Made by a program: the position numbers and the translations under genes
The notes under the pieces: model-generated
Databases searched by the model: none
The model's input: only the letters and a program-made list of their open reading frames with translations
What the model was told of the DNA's origin: nothing
In this document: positions 26,109-35,762 of the stretch, piece after piece
How positions within the stretch are numbered: the first letter of the stretch is position 1
Layout: the number at the start of each line of letters is the position of its first letter
Source of the DNA: Actinomycetes bacterium
GTDB taxonomy: Bacteria; Actinomycetota; Actinomycetes; S36-B12
Length of the DNA stretch: 64,000 bases
Assembly (NCBI GenBank): GCA_024639145.1
Contig: JAHEIZ010000003.1
Span: 105,333-169,332, forward strand
Direction: 5' to 3'

Positions 26109-26576
26109 TCAGGCGTAACTGATGACTCCGCCGGCTTCGACCACCGCGATCTTCGCCAACGGCTGCTGTGCCGGGCCCTGCACAGGCTCGCCCGTGGCGA
26201 CCTCGAATCGGGCGCCATGGCAGGGGCAGGCAAACTCTGCTGCCGACTCGTCATAGCCGACCGTGCAGCCGTTGTGGGTGCAGATGCCGCTGTAGGCCAA
26301 GAAGGTGCCGGCGGCGGGCTGCAGCAGGAAGGCCGGGCCACCCTGAGGATCCTGGAAAGCAAACACTGAGCCGACCGGCAGGTCAGCCGTCGTAGCGATC
26401 TGGGTGCCCGAGGACGCGGTTCCCGAGGATGAGGCTGGCGCACTTCCCGCGGGGGACGCCGCACTCGCTGCCGCGCCGGTCGAGCCGGAGTTATCACCGC
26501 AGGCGGCGAGGGTGACGGCGGCGATGCCGACACCAGCGATGACTGCTCCGGACGTAAGGACTGCTCTGCGCTCCAT
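26109..26576 (-). CDS. Rieske [2Fe-2S] lipoprotein
   Basis: 155 aa. The N-terminus 'MERRAVLTSGAVIAGVG' has twin arginines, followed by the lipobox 'TLAAC' (Cys about residue 26) and a Ser/Ala linker. The Rieske ligands are in 'CTHNGCTVGY' and 'CPCHGARFE' (two Cys, two His, plus the disulfide Cys pair). It is probably Tat-exported with its cluster and membrane-anchored outside. It is small and free-standing, unlike QcrA of the bc complex, so its electron partner is unknown. Confidence 0.9.
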   Translation of the reverse strand: MERRAVLTSGAVIAGVGIAAVTLAACGDNSGSTGAAASAASPAGSAPASSSGTASSGTQIATTADLPVGSVFAFQDPQGGPAFLLQPAAGTFLAYSGICTHNGCTVGYDESAAEFACPCHGARFEVATGEPVQGPAQQPLAKIAVVEAGGVISYA

Positions 26577-26615
26577 GCCGCGACTGTAGTCGGCTAGGGG
26601 CAGGGCCGACGGGAT

Positions 26616-28282
<1,667 letters not shown>

Positions 28283-28363
28283 GTGTACTCCAAGTGAGGG
28301 ATAGCCAGGCAGCAGCGAAGTATGGCGGTCCGCACCCGTTCTCAGGAAACCAACACGAATGCG

Positions 28364-28379
28364 TTAACTTGCCTGAAAC
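28364..28379. promoter_or_regulatory. GlnR-like site TTAAC-N6-GAAAC upstream of amtB
   Basis: TTAAC and GAAAC are separated by exactly six bases, matching the actinobacterial GlnR consensus gTnAC-n6-GAAAC at all but one strong position. It lies between amtB-glnK and the divergent FkbM gene. GlnR control of amtB operons is established in streptomycetes and mycobacteria; its action here is inferred. Confidence 0.5.
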
Positions 28380-28407
28380 ACGGCGTGCGTACCAGTACGG
28401 TTCCCGA

Positions 28408-29472
28408 ATGCTGTCCTCAATGAGACGGCGGACGAGAGCGGGGGACTCGCCGTCCGAGCTGGAGCCGCACCTGCGGTATCCGATGTACGGGAATGGGCTT
28501 CATCTGCCCGTTCTCCCGTCGGCCGTGCCCGAGATCCTGGAGTCGGTGCGCTGCGCTGAACAGCCGGCCAATGATGGAGTCTTCCTCGTCGACTGGGCAG
28601 GGATCCGTACCCGAATCGGGATGCTTCCGTGGGCTCCTCAGCATCTTGCCGGCACGACGTCCACCGACCTTCCTATTCCCACCGATGGCTATCGCTCCGA
28701 AGCCGAGGAATACGCCGGCCTGACACTCTCCCTCACCAACGAGCGCGATGACTACTTCGTGATCGAGGCTGGCTCCGGCTGGGCTCCTTGGACAGTAGGC
28801 GGTATCTCCCTGGCTCGGCGCGCAGGAAAGCGTGCTCGTGGCATTGCGATCGAGGCGGATCCGATTCGTGCCGCATGGGCCATGCAGCATGCAGCGGATA
28901 ACGGCGTCAGTGCCGAACTGATCACCGGGACACCCGCTCAGATCGCGACGGCAATCGCCGAGCGTCGAGACCACGTCGAGATGCTCGTCGTTCTCGCGGC
29001 CTGCTGGTCGACGGAGACCACGTTGCGCTTCCCGACGCTCTCGGATGACGACATGGGCGGCGCCGTGCTCACCGATCACGAACGCACCATGGACTACCGC
29101 GGTGCCCACTTCGATCATGTCGATGTTCCCACGGTCACCTTGGAAACCCTCGTCGGTGCTGCGCCGGCAGTCGACCTCATGCACGTGGACCTTCAGGGCC
29201 AGGAACTCGAGGTCGTTCTTCCCGCGAACGACCTCATCGAGCAGCACGTGCGCTTCCTCGCAGTCGGCACTCACAATCGCTACGTCGAAGGAATGCTCCA
29301 GGAGCACTTCCTGCGCCGCGAATGGGCACTGCTCATGGAGTCGCCCTCAACCGCGGTCTTCGATGGCGTCAAGCCATCGCTCACGGGCTTCACCGTGCAG
29401 GACGGCAACCAGCTGTGGGCAAACTCGCGTTTCCGTGACGCAGCCGACATCGTCATTCGCCATCGTCCATAG
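28408..29472 (+). CDS. FkbM-family methyltransferase
   Basis: 354 aa from ATG 28408; the longer track start at 28294 would run into the amtB promoter region. The SAM-binding segment reads 'FVIEAGSGWAPWTVGGISLA' and 'AIEADPIRAAWAMQHAADNGV', and the FkbM C-terminal motif 'VDLMHVDLQGQELEVV'. The substrate is unknown; such enzymes often O-methylate sugars or small molecules. The N-terminal 80 residues are outside the usual domain. The NRAMP-like gene starts 7 bp after the stop. Confidence 0.8.
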   Translation: MLSSMRRRTRAGDSPSELEPHLRYPMYGNGLHLPVLPSAVPEILESVRCAEQPANDGVFLVDWAGIRTRIGMLPWAPQHLAGTTSTDLPIPTDGYRSEAEEYAGLTLSLTNERDDYFVIEAGSGWAPWTVGGISLARRAGKRARGIAIEADPIRAAWAMQHAADNGVSAELITGTPAQIATAIAERRDHVEMLVVLAACWSTETTLRFPTLSDDDMGGAVLTDHERTMDYRGAHFDHVDVPTVTLETLVGAAPAVDLMHVDLQGQELEVVLPANDLIEQHVRFLAVGTHNRYVEGMLQEHFLRREWALLMESPSTAVFDGVKPSLTGFTVQDGNQLWANSRFRDAADIVIRHRP

Positions 29473-29479
29473 TGAGGGG

Positions 29480-30745
29480 ATGGAGCGCAGGAGTGAGCAT
29501 CACCCCCACCGCCTAGCGCTGCGCGGACGCGGATACTTCCGCAGGCTGGGCCCAGGGATCGTCACCGGTGCTGCCGACGATGACCCGTCAGGCATCGGCA
29601 CCTACTCACAGGTGGGTGCCACGAGCGGCTTTCAACTTTTGTGGGCTGCGCCCGTCATGCTTCCCCTCGCGTTCGCCGTGCAGGAGACATGCGCACGGCT
29701 GGCCCTTGTCAGCGGGATGGGCCTTGCTCGACTCATTCGCACTCGCCTGCCCCGCGGAATTCTCATCGTCTGCATCGCCCTCGTGGCCATCGCGAATACC
29801 GTCAACATCGCCGCTGATCTCGCGTCGATGGCCGCGGCTACTCGGCTCTTGCTGCCGATCCCGCAGTTCATCGGTGTCGTGCTGTTCGCAGTACTCATCG
29901 CTGCAGCAGAGGTGTTCGTGCCGTATCACCGCTATGCGCGGATCCTGCGCTGGCTGTGCCTATCGCTCCTCGCCTACGTCGCCGTGCTCTTCGTCGCTCA
30001 CGTCGACTGGACAGAGGTCCTGCATTCGACTTTCGTGCCCACGCTGACGTGGAGCAAGGTCACCTTTGCCGCGCTCATCGCACTGGCCGGCACGACAATC
30101 TCTCCGTACCTGTTCTTCTGGCAGGCAGCAGAGGAGATCGAGGATGAGGACGATGCCCATCCCGATGTGAGCGAGGAACACGTGCGAGCGATGCGCGGTG
30201 ACGTGTTCGCGGGGATGCTCTCCGGTGTCTTCATCATGTTCGCGATCATGACCACGGCAGGGGCAACCTTGCACGTGCAGGGAATCACCGACATCAGCAC
30301 CGCCGAGCAGGCAGCACAGGCACTGGTACCCATCGCCGGCGATTTTGCAGGCACGTTATTCCTTCTGGGCATCCTCGGCACCGGGCTGCTGGCCATTCCG
30401 GTGCTCGCTGGCTCGACGGCCTATGCGATGAGCGAGAGCTTCGACTGGACCGAGAGCCTGGAGCGCAAACCCAGTCAGGCCAAAGCCTTCTACGGGGTGA
30501 TCGTGGCGTCGATCGTGGTGGGCCTGCTCCTCGGCTACACCGGGGTCAATCCCCTCCACTTCCTCTTCATCGCCGCGCTCGTGAACGGGTTGGTCGCGCC
30601 CTTCCTGCTGTTCGTCATCTGGTGGCTTGCCCGCGATAGCGAGAAACTGGGACGGTGGCGCAGCCCACGCTGGTCACAGGCGCTCGTTCTTTTCACGGCA
30701 CTCGCCATGATCGTGCTCCCGGCGATGTGGCTACTCGCCCCGTGA
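29480..30745 (+). CDS. NRAMP-superfamily transporter with altered metal-site motifs
   Basis: 421 aa from ATG 29480 with GAGGGG upstream; the track start at 29045 lies within the FkbM gene. Eleven membrane helices. Helix 1 reads 'GPGIVTGAADDDPSGIGTYS' in place of the DPGN motif, and the helix-6 segment reads 'GTTISPYLFFWQAAEEIED' without the MPH motif. Canonical Mn/Fe selectivity by the helix-6 Met is therefore not expected; this divergent subgroup may move Mg or another solute. It is probably co-transcribed with the FkbM gene. Confidence 0.85.
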   Translation: MERRSEHHPHRLALRGRGYFRRLGPGIVTGAADDDPSGIGTYSQVGATSGFQLLWAAPVMLPLAFAVQETCARLALVSGMGLARLIRTRLPRGILIVCIALVAIANTVNIAADLASMAAATRLLLPIPQFIGVVLFAVLIAAAEVFVPYHRYARILRWLCLSLLAYVAVLFVAHVDWTEVLHSTFVPTLTWSKVTFAALIALAGTTISPYLFFWQAAEEIEDEDDAHPDVSEEHVRAMRGDVFAGMLSGVFIMFAIMTTAGATLHVQGITDISTAEQAAQALVPIAGDFAGTLFLLGILGTGLLAIPVLAGSTAYAMSESFDWTESLERKPSQAKAFYGVIVASIVVGLLLGYTGVNPLHFLFIAALVNGLVAPFLLFVIWWLARDSEKLGRWRSPRWSQALVLFTALAMIVLPAMWLLAP

Positions 30746-30831
30746 CCACCCTGCGCGAGTTCATCGTCTGACTCCCCAAGGCAGATCACCCCCGACTCAG
30801 GGAGAATGCACGTCGCGCCGGCTGGCGCTGA

Positions 30832-32607
30832 TCACTCAGCGAGCGCTAGCCAGGCCTCCTCGGCCTCTTCCTTGGACTTCTGCACTTCGCGAAGTTCGTC
30901 GTTGAGCGCTGCCACCTTCTCGAAGTCGGTTGCGTACGTGGCCAGGTCAGCATGCAACTTCGTCTCGCGCTCGTCGAACTTCTTGATCTGGCGCTCGAGC
31001 TTCGACATCTCCTTCTGGTTCAGGCGATCCTGAGCTGCATTCGTACCCGCAGGCACTCCGGCACTGTTCGAGACGCCCTTGGCAGCAGGAGCCGCCTTCT
31101 GCGCGCGAAGGCGATCCAGGTAGTCATCGACTCCCCCGGTGAGATCACGTAATTGCAGATCGCCGACGAGACCGAAGAAGTCATCGCATACCCGTTCGAG
31201 GAAGAAGCGGTCATGCGAGATCACGATCAGCGTGCCAGCGAAACCGTCGAGGAGATCCTCGAGTGCGCCGAGCGTCTCGATGTCGAAGTCATTGGTGGGC
31301 TCATCGAGGACGAGAACGTTCGGGCCACCCATGAGCAAGCGGGTGAGCTGCAGGCGACGACGCTCGCCGCCCGAGAGATCACCGACAGGAGTCCACTGCG
31401 AATCGGCATTGAAGCCCAGCCGCTCGCAGAGCTGCGAGGCCGAGAGCTCTCGGCCCTTGCCGAGGTCTACGCGATTGGCCACATGCTCGACGGCTTCAAG
31501 CACACGCCACTTCGGATTGAGCTCCTCGAGATGCTGCGAGAGATAAGCCGGCTTCACCGTCACGCCGGTGACCAACTTGCCCTGAGCAAGCTTGACCTCG
31601 CCCTGCAGCATCCGAATGAGGGTGGTCTTGCCTGCGCCATTTGATCCGAGCACGCCGAGGCGCTGACCGGGACCGATATTCCAGTTGAAGCGCTCGATGA
31701 GCAACTTGTCGCCGGCCTTCAGTTGACCGTCATGCACTTCATAGACAGTCTTGCCCAGCCGCGCGTCGGCGAAGGAGAGCAATTCGACCTTGTCGCGAGG
31801 CGGCGGCTCCGCGGTGATGAGCTCATTCGCCGCGTCGATGCGGAACTTCGGCTTCGAGGTTCGTGCCGGTGCACCACGACGCAGCCAGGCGAGCTCCTTG
31901 CGAATGAGCATGTTGCGGCGCTGCTCACTCACCGATGCCTGCCGCATGCGCTCGGCCTTGGCGAGCACATAGGCGCTGTAGCCGCCGTCGTACTCCTCGA
32001 CTCCGCCGCCCACGACCTCCCACATGTTCTCGCAGACCTCGTCGAGAAACCAGCGATCATGCGTGACGACGAGAAGGCCGAGACGCGGCCGAGTCTTCAG
32101 GTATGCGGCAAGCCAGGCGATGACCTCGACATCGAGATGGTTCGTGGGCTCGTCGAGAAGCAGGACATCAAGATCGGTAATGAGTAGCCGGGCCAGATCG
32201 ACGCGTCGGCGCTCGCCGCCCGACATGGTGCCGAGGGTGCGTGCGAGGAGTTCTTCGTCGAATCCACCGAGCAGCCCTTCGAGCACCTCGCGCACATTCG
32301 GGTCGACGGCCCATTCGTGGGTCGGTCGATCCCCGACCACGGCCTCGAGCACGGTGAGTTCGGGCGGGAAGTCATCGCGCTGGCGCAAGAAGCCCAGTCG
32401 CACGTCATTGCCCATGCTCACTCGACCGTCGTCAGGCTTCTCGATCTGGGCGAGCACCCGCAGCAGCGTGCTCTTGCCGGCGCCATTGCGACCGACGATG
32501 CCGATGCGGTCGGCCTCACCGACACCCAGCGAGACCTTGTCGAGCAGCGGTCGGTGGCCATAGGCCTTGGTCACTGATTCGACATTGATGAGATTGCGAC
32601 CGGCCAC
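30832..32607 (-). CDS. ABC-F family ATPase (Uup/EttA type)
   Basis: 591 aa from GTG 32607 with GGAGG upstream; the track start at 32736 falls inside the glutaredoxin gene. Two ABC domains have Walker A 'GRNGAGKST' and 'GSNGAGKTT', and signatures 'SGGERRRVDLARLL' and 'LSGGERRRLQLTRLL'. Between them lies a charged linker, and at the C-terminus a long coiled coil like the Uup C-terminal domain. There is no membrane part: ABC-F proteins act on ribosomes, and Uup types also affect DNA repair phenotypes. Antibiotic-resistance function is not indicated. Confidence 0.9.
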   Translation of the reverse strand: MAGRNLINVESVTKAYGHRPLLDKVSLGVGEADRIGIVGRNGAGKSTLLRVLAQIEKPDDGRVSMGNDVRLGFLRQRDDFPPELTVLEAVVGDRPTHEWAVDPNVREVLEGLLGGFDEELLARTLGTMSGGERRRVDLARLLITDLDVLLLDEPTNHLDVEVIAWLAAYLKTRPRLGLLVVTHDRWFLDEVCENMWEVVGGGVEEYDGGYSAYVLAKAERMRQASVSEQRRNMLIRKELAWLRRGAPARTSKPKFRIDAANELITAEPPPRDKVELLSFADARLGKTVYEVHDGQLKAGDKLLIERFNWNIGPGQRLGVLGSNGAGKTTLIRMLQGEVKLAQGKLVTGVTVKPAYLSQHLEELNPKWRVLEAVEHVANRVDLGKGRELSASQLCERLGFNADSQWTPVGDLSGGERRRLQLTRLLMGGPNVLVLDEPTNDFDIETLGALEDLLDGFAGTLIVISHDRFFLERVCDDFFGLVGDLQLRDLTGGVDDYLDRLRAQKAAPAAKGVSNSAGVPAGTNAAQDRLNQKEMSKLERQIKKFDERETKLHADLATYATDFEKVAALNDELREVQKSKEEAEEAWLALAE

Positions 32608-32665
32608 GTCCCCATCCTCCCGCATCCGCGAGATCGCCATTACCGCCGGGGAGCCCGGGATTGAC

Positions 32666-32920
32666 CTACACCAAGCCGAGGGCCTCGATCTTCGTGCGCA
32701 GGTCGATATCTGACGGCTCAACCACGTAGGTGCCATCGCTGAAGGTGATCACCGGAATCGACTGCTTACCGCTGATCTCGATCGCGGCGTCCTTGCCCGC
32801 GTCGTCATTGGCGACATCGATGTAGGCGTACGCCACTCCCAGGGAATCCAGCAGGCGCTTGGACCGGCGGCAATCGCCGCACCACTCTGCGCCGTACATC
32901 GTGATCGCTGCCTCAGCCAT
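32666..32920 (-). CDS. Glutaredoxin/mycoredoxin-like protein
   Basis: 84 aa, thioredoxin fold with active site 'WCGDC' (Cys14, Cys17), cis-Pro segment 'SIPVITF' and a C-terminal 'DLRTKIEALGLV' helix. The size and 'ITMYGAEWCGDCRRSK' opening match mycoredoxin-1-like proteins, which reduce mycothiol-mixed disulfides in actinobacteria. The CGDC dipeptide differs from the CGYC of Mrx1 and the CVQC of NrdH. Confidence 0.88.
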   Translation of the reverse strand: MAEAAITMYGAEWCGDCRRSKRLLDSLGVAYAYIDVANDDAGKDAAIEISGKQSIPVITFSDGTYVVEPSDIDLRTKIEALGLV

Positions 32921-33032
32921 CGCTGCTCCTCTACGTCGAGCGTTCCTGCCTTATCCAACGGCGGCGGACGATGGCCTATTCCGGAAAGACGAAATCCCCC
33001 ACACATCGGCGAGAAGTGCGAGGGATAACGAG

Positions 33033-33105
33033 TGCGCCCGACAAGATTCGAACTTGTAACCTCTTGATCCGTAGTCAAGTGCTCTATCCGTTGAGCTACG
33101 GGCGC
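33033..33105 (-). tRNA. tRNA-Arg (anticodon ACG)
   Basis: A 73-nt cloverleaf on the minus strand: acceptor GCGCCCG/CGGGCGC, D-arm GCTC..GAGC, anticodon stem CTTGA/TCAAG with loop CTACGGA, T-loop TTCGAAT, discriminator A. No CCA is encoded. A34 is the substrate of the TadA encoded at 16633. Confidence 0.97.
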
Positions 33106-33194
33106 CCAGTCGCGAACGACCGTCGGAGAGTCTACAGGTTCCCGGGGGATCCACTAAACCGCCCTCAGTGAGGGGCCTCCCTCTCAGCACAGCA

Positions 33195-33223
33195 TCAGGG
33201 GCGCCCCGATGGGACGCCCCTGA
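33195..33223 (-). terminator. Hairpin after tRNA-Ser
   Basis: Arms TCAGGGGCG and CGCCCCTGA with an inner CCC/GGG pairing, 7 nt downstream of the tRNA-Ser 3' end. No T-run follows, so it may be a processing or weak termination signal. Confidence 0.55.
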
Positions 33224-33230
33224 CAGGTGG

Positions 33231-33320
33231 CGGAGGCGGCGAGATTTGAACTCGCGATGGGCGTTAAACCCAAACCGCATTAGCAGTGCGGCGCCATAGA
33301 CCGGACTAGGCGACGCCTCC
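33231..33320 (-). tRNA. tRNA-Ser (anticodon GCT)
   Basis: A 90-nt class II tRNA: acceptor GGAGGCG/CGCCTCC, anticodon stem CCGCA/TGCGG with loop CTGCTAA, a long variable arm, T-loop TTCAAAT, discriminator G. It reads AGC/AGU. Confidence 0.97.
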
Positions 33321-33403
33321 ATGCAACCGCCCCAATTCTGCCTTATGGCCGGATCGGGGAACCACCGTGCTGCCCGCATAGGTTATCGGGCAGACTTTCG
33401 GCC

Positions 33404-34159
33404 ATGACAACGACGTTGGCCATCGACTGCGGAGGCGGCGGGATCAAGGCCTCCGTGCTCGATGAGGCAGGGACGATGCGGGCCCATCCGATTCGGGTTC
33501 CCACCCCGTATCCCCTCTCGACCGAGCTTTTCGTCCAGACCCTGGTTGATCTGGCTGCCGAGCTTCCCAAGGCCGATCGGGCCACGGTGGGTATGCCGGG
33601 CATGATCCGTCACGGCGTCGTGATCACCACCCCGCACTACGTCACCAAGTCGGGCCCGCGCACCCGCGTACTGCCCGAGCTGGTCGAACAGTGGGAGGGG
33701 TTCGACGTCAAGGCGGCCCTGGAGGCTGCCTTCGGGATCCCGACTCGAGTGCTCAACGATGCGGAGGTCCACGCCGCAGGCGTCATCGCCGGCCAAGGAC
33801 TCGAGCTGGTGCTCACGCTCGGCACCGGTCTCGGCTGCGCGATCTATGACGGCGGGCATCTCGCACCCCATCTGGAGATGTCTCAGGCACCCGTGCGCTG
33901 GGGCCTGTCGTATGACACCTATATCGGCGAGCACGAGCGTCGACGTCTCGGTGACGCACTGTGGTCGCGCCGTATTGCGCGCGTGGTCGACGGCCTGCGC
34001 CCTGTGTTCATGTGGGACCGTCTCTACATCGGCGGTGGAAACTCTCGTCACATCACGCCCATCGTGTTGAGCAAGCTCGGTGACGATGTTGTGATCGTGC
34101 CGAATACCGCGGCGATGGTGGGCGGAGCCCGCGCATGGCTGCTTCACACTGACGGCTGA
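33404..34159 (+). CDS. ROK-family kinase, polyphosphate-glucokinase-like
   Basis: 251 aa. The phosphate-1 loop is 'LAIDCGGGGIKASVLDE' and the ATP/polyP region 'VLTLGTGLGCAIYDGGHLAPHLEM'. The length and the GTGLG..H.HLE-type pattern match actinobacterial PPGKs, which phosphorylate glucose with polyphosphate or ATP. The glucose-contact Asp is probably in 'VLNDAEVHA'. The canonical ELG of PPGK is altered to 'LEMSQA', so substrate identity is less certain. Confidence 0.75.
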   Translation: MTTTLAIDCGGGGIKASVLDEAGTMRAHPIRVPTPYPLSTELFVQTLVDLAAELPKADRATVGMPGMIRHGVVITTPHYVTKSGPRTRVLPELVEQWEGFDVKAALEAAFGIPTRVLNDAEVHAAGVIAGQGLELVLTLGTGLGCAIYDGGHLAPHLEMSQAPVRWGLSYDTYIGEHERRRLGDALWSRRIARVVDGLRPVFMWDRLYIGGGNSRHITPIVLSKLGDDVVIVPNTAAMVGGARAWLLHTDG

Positions 34160-34192
34160 ACCGCCGGAGTTAACTCGCGAGATTCGGGGGCG

Positions 34193-34396
34193 TCAGCTCT
34201 TGGGCATGCGCGAGATACGAATGCCTGCGTAGATCGCGCCGATGATCATGCCCAGGGCCGGCCACAGCGGCCAGAAGTAGCCCTGTCCGGTCAGCGCCCA
34301 CACGATCACGCAGATGATCCAGACGATGACGAAGCCCAGCACCATGCGCCAGAAGCCCTTGATCGAGGCGGCGCGCTTTGCGGCTGCGTTGCTCAT
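34193..34396 (-). CDS. Small two-helix membrane protein (2TM domain)
   Basis: 67 aa from ATG 34396 (MSNAAAKRAASIKGFWRM); the longer track start adds a segment without support. Two membrane helices (residues about 18-36 and 42-60), with a basic N-terminus and a basic C-terminus 'RISRMPKS'. It resembles 2TM-domain proteins of unknown function. It stands alone between the kinase and the MFS gene. Confidence 0.6.
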   Translation of the reverse strand: MSNAAAKRAASIKGFWRMVLGFVIVWIICVIVWALTGQGYFWPLWPALGMIIGAIYAGIRISRMPKS

Positions 34397-34505
34397 GATG
34401 GTGATTCCTCTCGTTAGCCATTCGACGACTCGGCGGTGACGCAGTGTCAGCGGGAGTTCATGCGCCACACACTAAGTCCCTAATCGGGCTGCGACACCGA
34501 TTGAG

Positions 34506-35687
34506 TCAGTGCGCGCCGTCTGAGGCGCCCGGCAGCGGCTTCGTTGCCCCCACCACGAGGAAACCGATCACCAGGAGCACAGCCGTGACGCTCAGTGAGC
34601 GTTGCACGCCCGTGTGCTCGGCGATGATTCCCACGACCGCAGGACCACTCAGGAATGCCAGGTAGCCGATCGAGGCGACGGCACTGACTCGCCCGGCGGC
34701 CTTTGCGGGGTCATCGGCGGCGGAGCTCATTCCTACCGGGAAGCCGAGTCCGGTGCCCAGTGCCCAGAAGACGCATCCGACCATGACTACCCAGAGTGCA
34801 GGAGCGAAGACCACGAGCAGCACTCCGACAATGGACACGAGGATCGAGACCCGCATGGTGCGCACCCGGCCGAACCTGTCGAGGATGCCGGCACCGAACC
34901 AGCGCACGGTCGTCATGGCCACAACGAAAACGAAATAGGTGGCGGAGGCCAACGCTGCCGTTGCGGCGAAGGAATCGACGGAGGCTACGCCCACCCATTC
35001 GTTGCCGGTGCCCTCGGAGAATGCCAAGGCAAAGAGAAAGACGCCGATGAGAAGAGTGCGCGGTTCCTTCCATGCAGCCATCGGATGGCCGCGCTCCCCT
35101 TCGTCATGCTCCTCTGAACCCGCGGGCAGGTAACTGCGAATCGCGACCAGCGAGATGACGAGGATGATCGCGGCCATGAGGGTGAGGTGAACAGCCACGG
35201 AGAGCTCGAGGATGTTCGCAATGATCCCGAGAAGCGCACCGACGACAGTGCCGATGCTGAATCCCGCGTGGAATCGCGGCATGACTGATCGACCGAGTGA
35301 CTGCTCGACCGCCGCGCCCTCCACGTTCATCGCGACGTCACCGGCGCCCGTGCCGATGCCCATCAGTACGAGGCCGATGACCACGACGAGGACACCGATA
35401 TTCGTGCCGATGGCGGCGAGAGTGATGCCGCCCGCGAACAGCGTGACAGTGACCGCAGTCGTCCGGGCCGCACCGAAGCGATGCACGACAATGCCTGCCG
35501 TGGGCAGGGCCAGCAGGCAGCCGACGGCGATCGAGAGCAGGACGAAACCGAGCTGGGCGGGGCTCAGATCGAGCTGCTCCTGCACCTGCGGAATGCGCGA
35601 TGCCCAGCTGGCGAAGCCGAGCCCTTGAAGGATGAAGACAACGGAGACTGCCCGCTTGGCCACCTCGACCCGCTGCAGTCCGCTCAT
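34506..35687 (-). CDS. Major facilitator superfamily transporter (YbjJ-like)
   Basis: 393 aa from ATG 35687. Twelve membrane helices, beginning 'SVVFILQGLGFASWASRIPQVQEQLDLSPAQLG', typical of the YbjJ/FucP-like branch annotated as sugar or drug MFS. The loop 2-3 region reads 'HRFGAARTTAV' and loop 8-9 'DRFGRVRTMRV'. The substrate is unknown. It begins after the iolA terminator, so it is a separate transcription unit even though the inositol genes adjoin. Confidence 0.82.
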   Translation of the reverse strand: MSGLQRVEVAKRAVSVVFILQGLGFASWASRIPQVQEQLDLSPAQLGFVLLSIAVGCLLALPTAGIVVHRFGAARTTAVTVTLFAGGITLAAIGTNIGVLVVVIGLVLMGIGTGAGDVAMNVEGAAVEQSLGRSVMPRFHAGFSIGTVVGALLGIIANILELSVAVHLTLMAAIILVISLVAIRSYLPAGSEEHDEGERGHPMAAWKEPRTLLIGVFLFALAFSEGTGNEWVGVASVDSFAATAALASATYFVFVVAMTTVRWFGAGILDRFGRVRTMRVSILVSIVGVLLVVFAPALWVVMVGCVFWALGTGLGFPVGMSSAADDPAKAAGRVSAVASIGYLAFLSGPAVVGIIAEHTGVQRSLSVTAVLLVIGFLVVGATKPLPGASDGAH

Positions 35688-35718
35688 CGCCCTAGCCTCT
35701 CGCACTTTCCGTGACACG

Positions 35719-35753
35719 CACGAAGGGCACTCCCTGCGGGAGTGCCCTTCGTG
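35719..35753 (-). terminator. Strong terminator of the iolE-iolD-iolA operon
   Basis: A perfect 16-bp inverted repeat CACGAAGGGCACTCCC/GGGAGTGCCCTTCGTG with a TGC loop, 10 bp downstream of the iolA stop and upstream of the MFS gene. Confidence 0.85.
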
Positions 35754-35762
35754 ACCACCTGC

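Noticed and set aside
33195-33223. Possible tRNA-associated attachment site or integrated element next to the tRNA genes
   Set aside because: No integrase, no duplicated tRNA 3' end, and flanking genes are ordinary.
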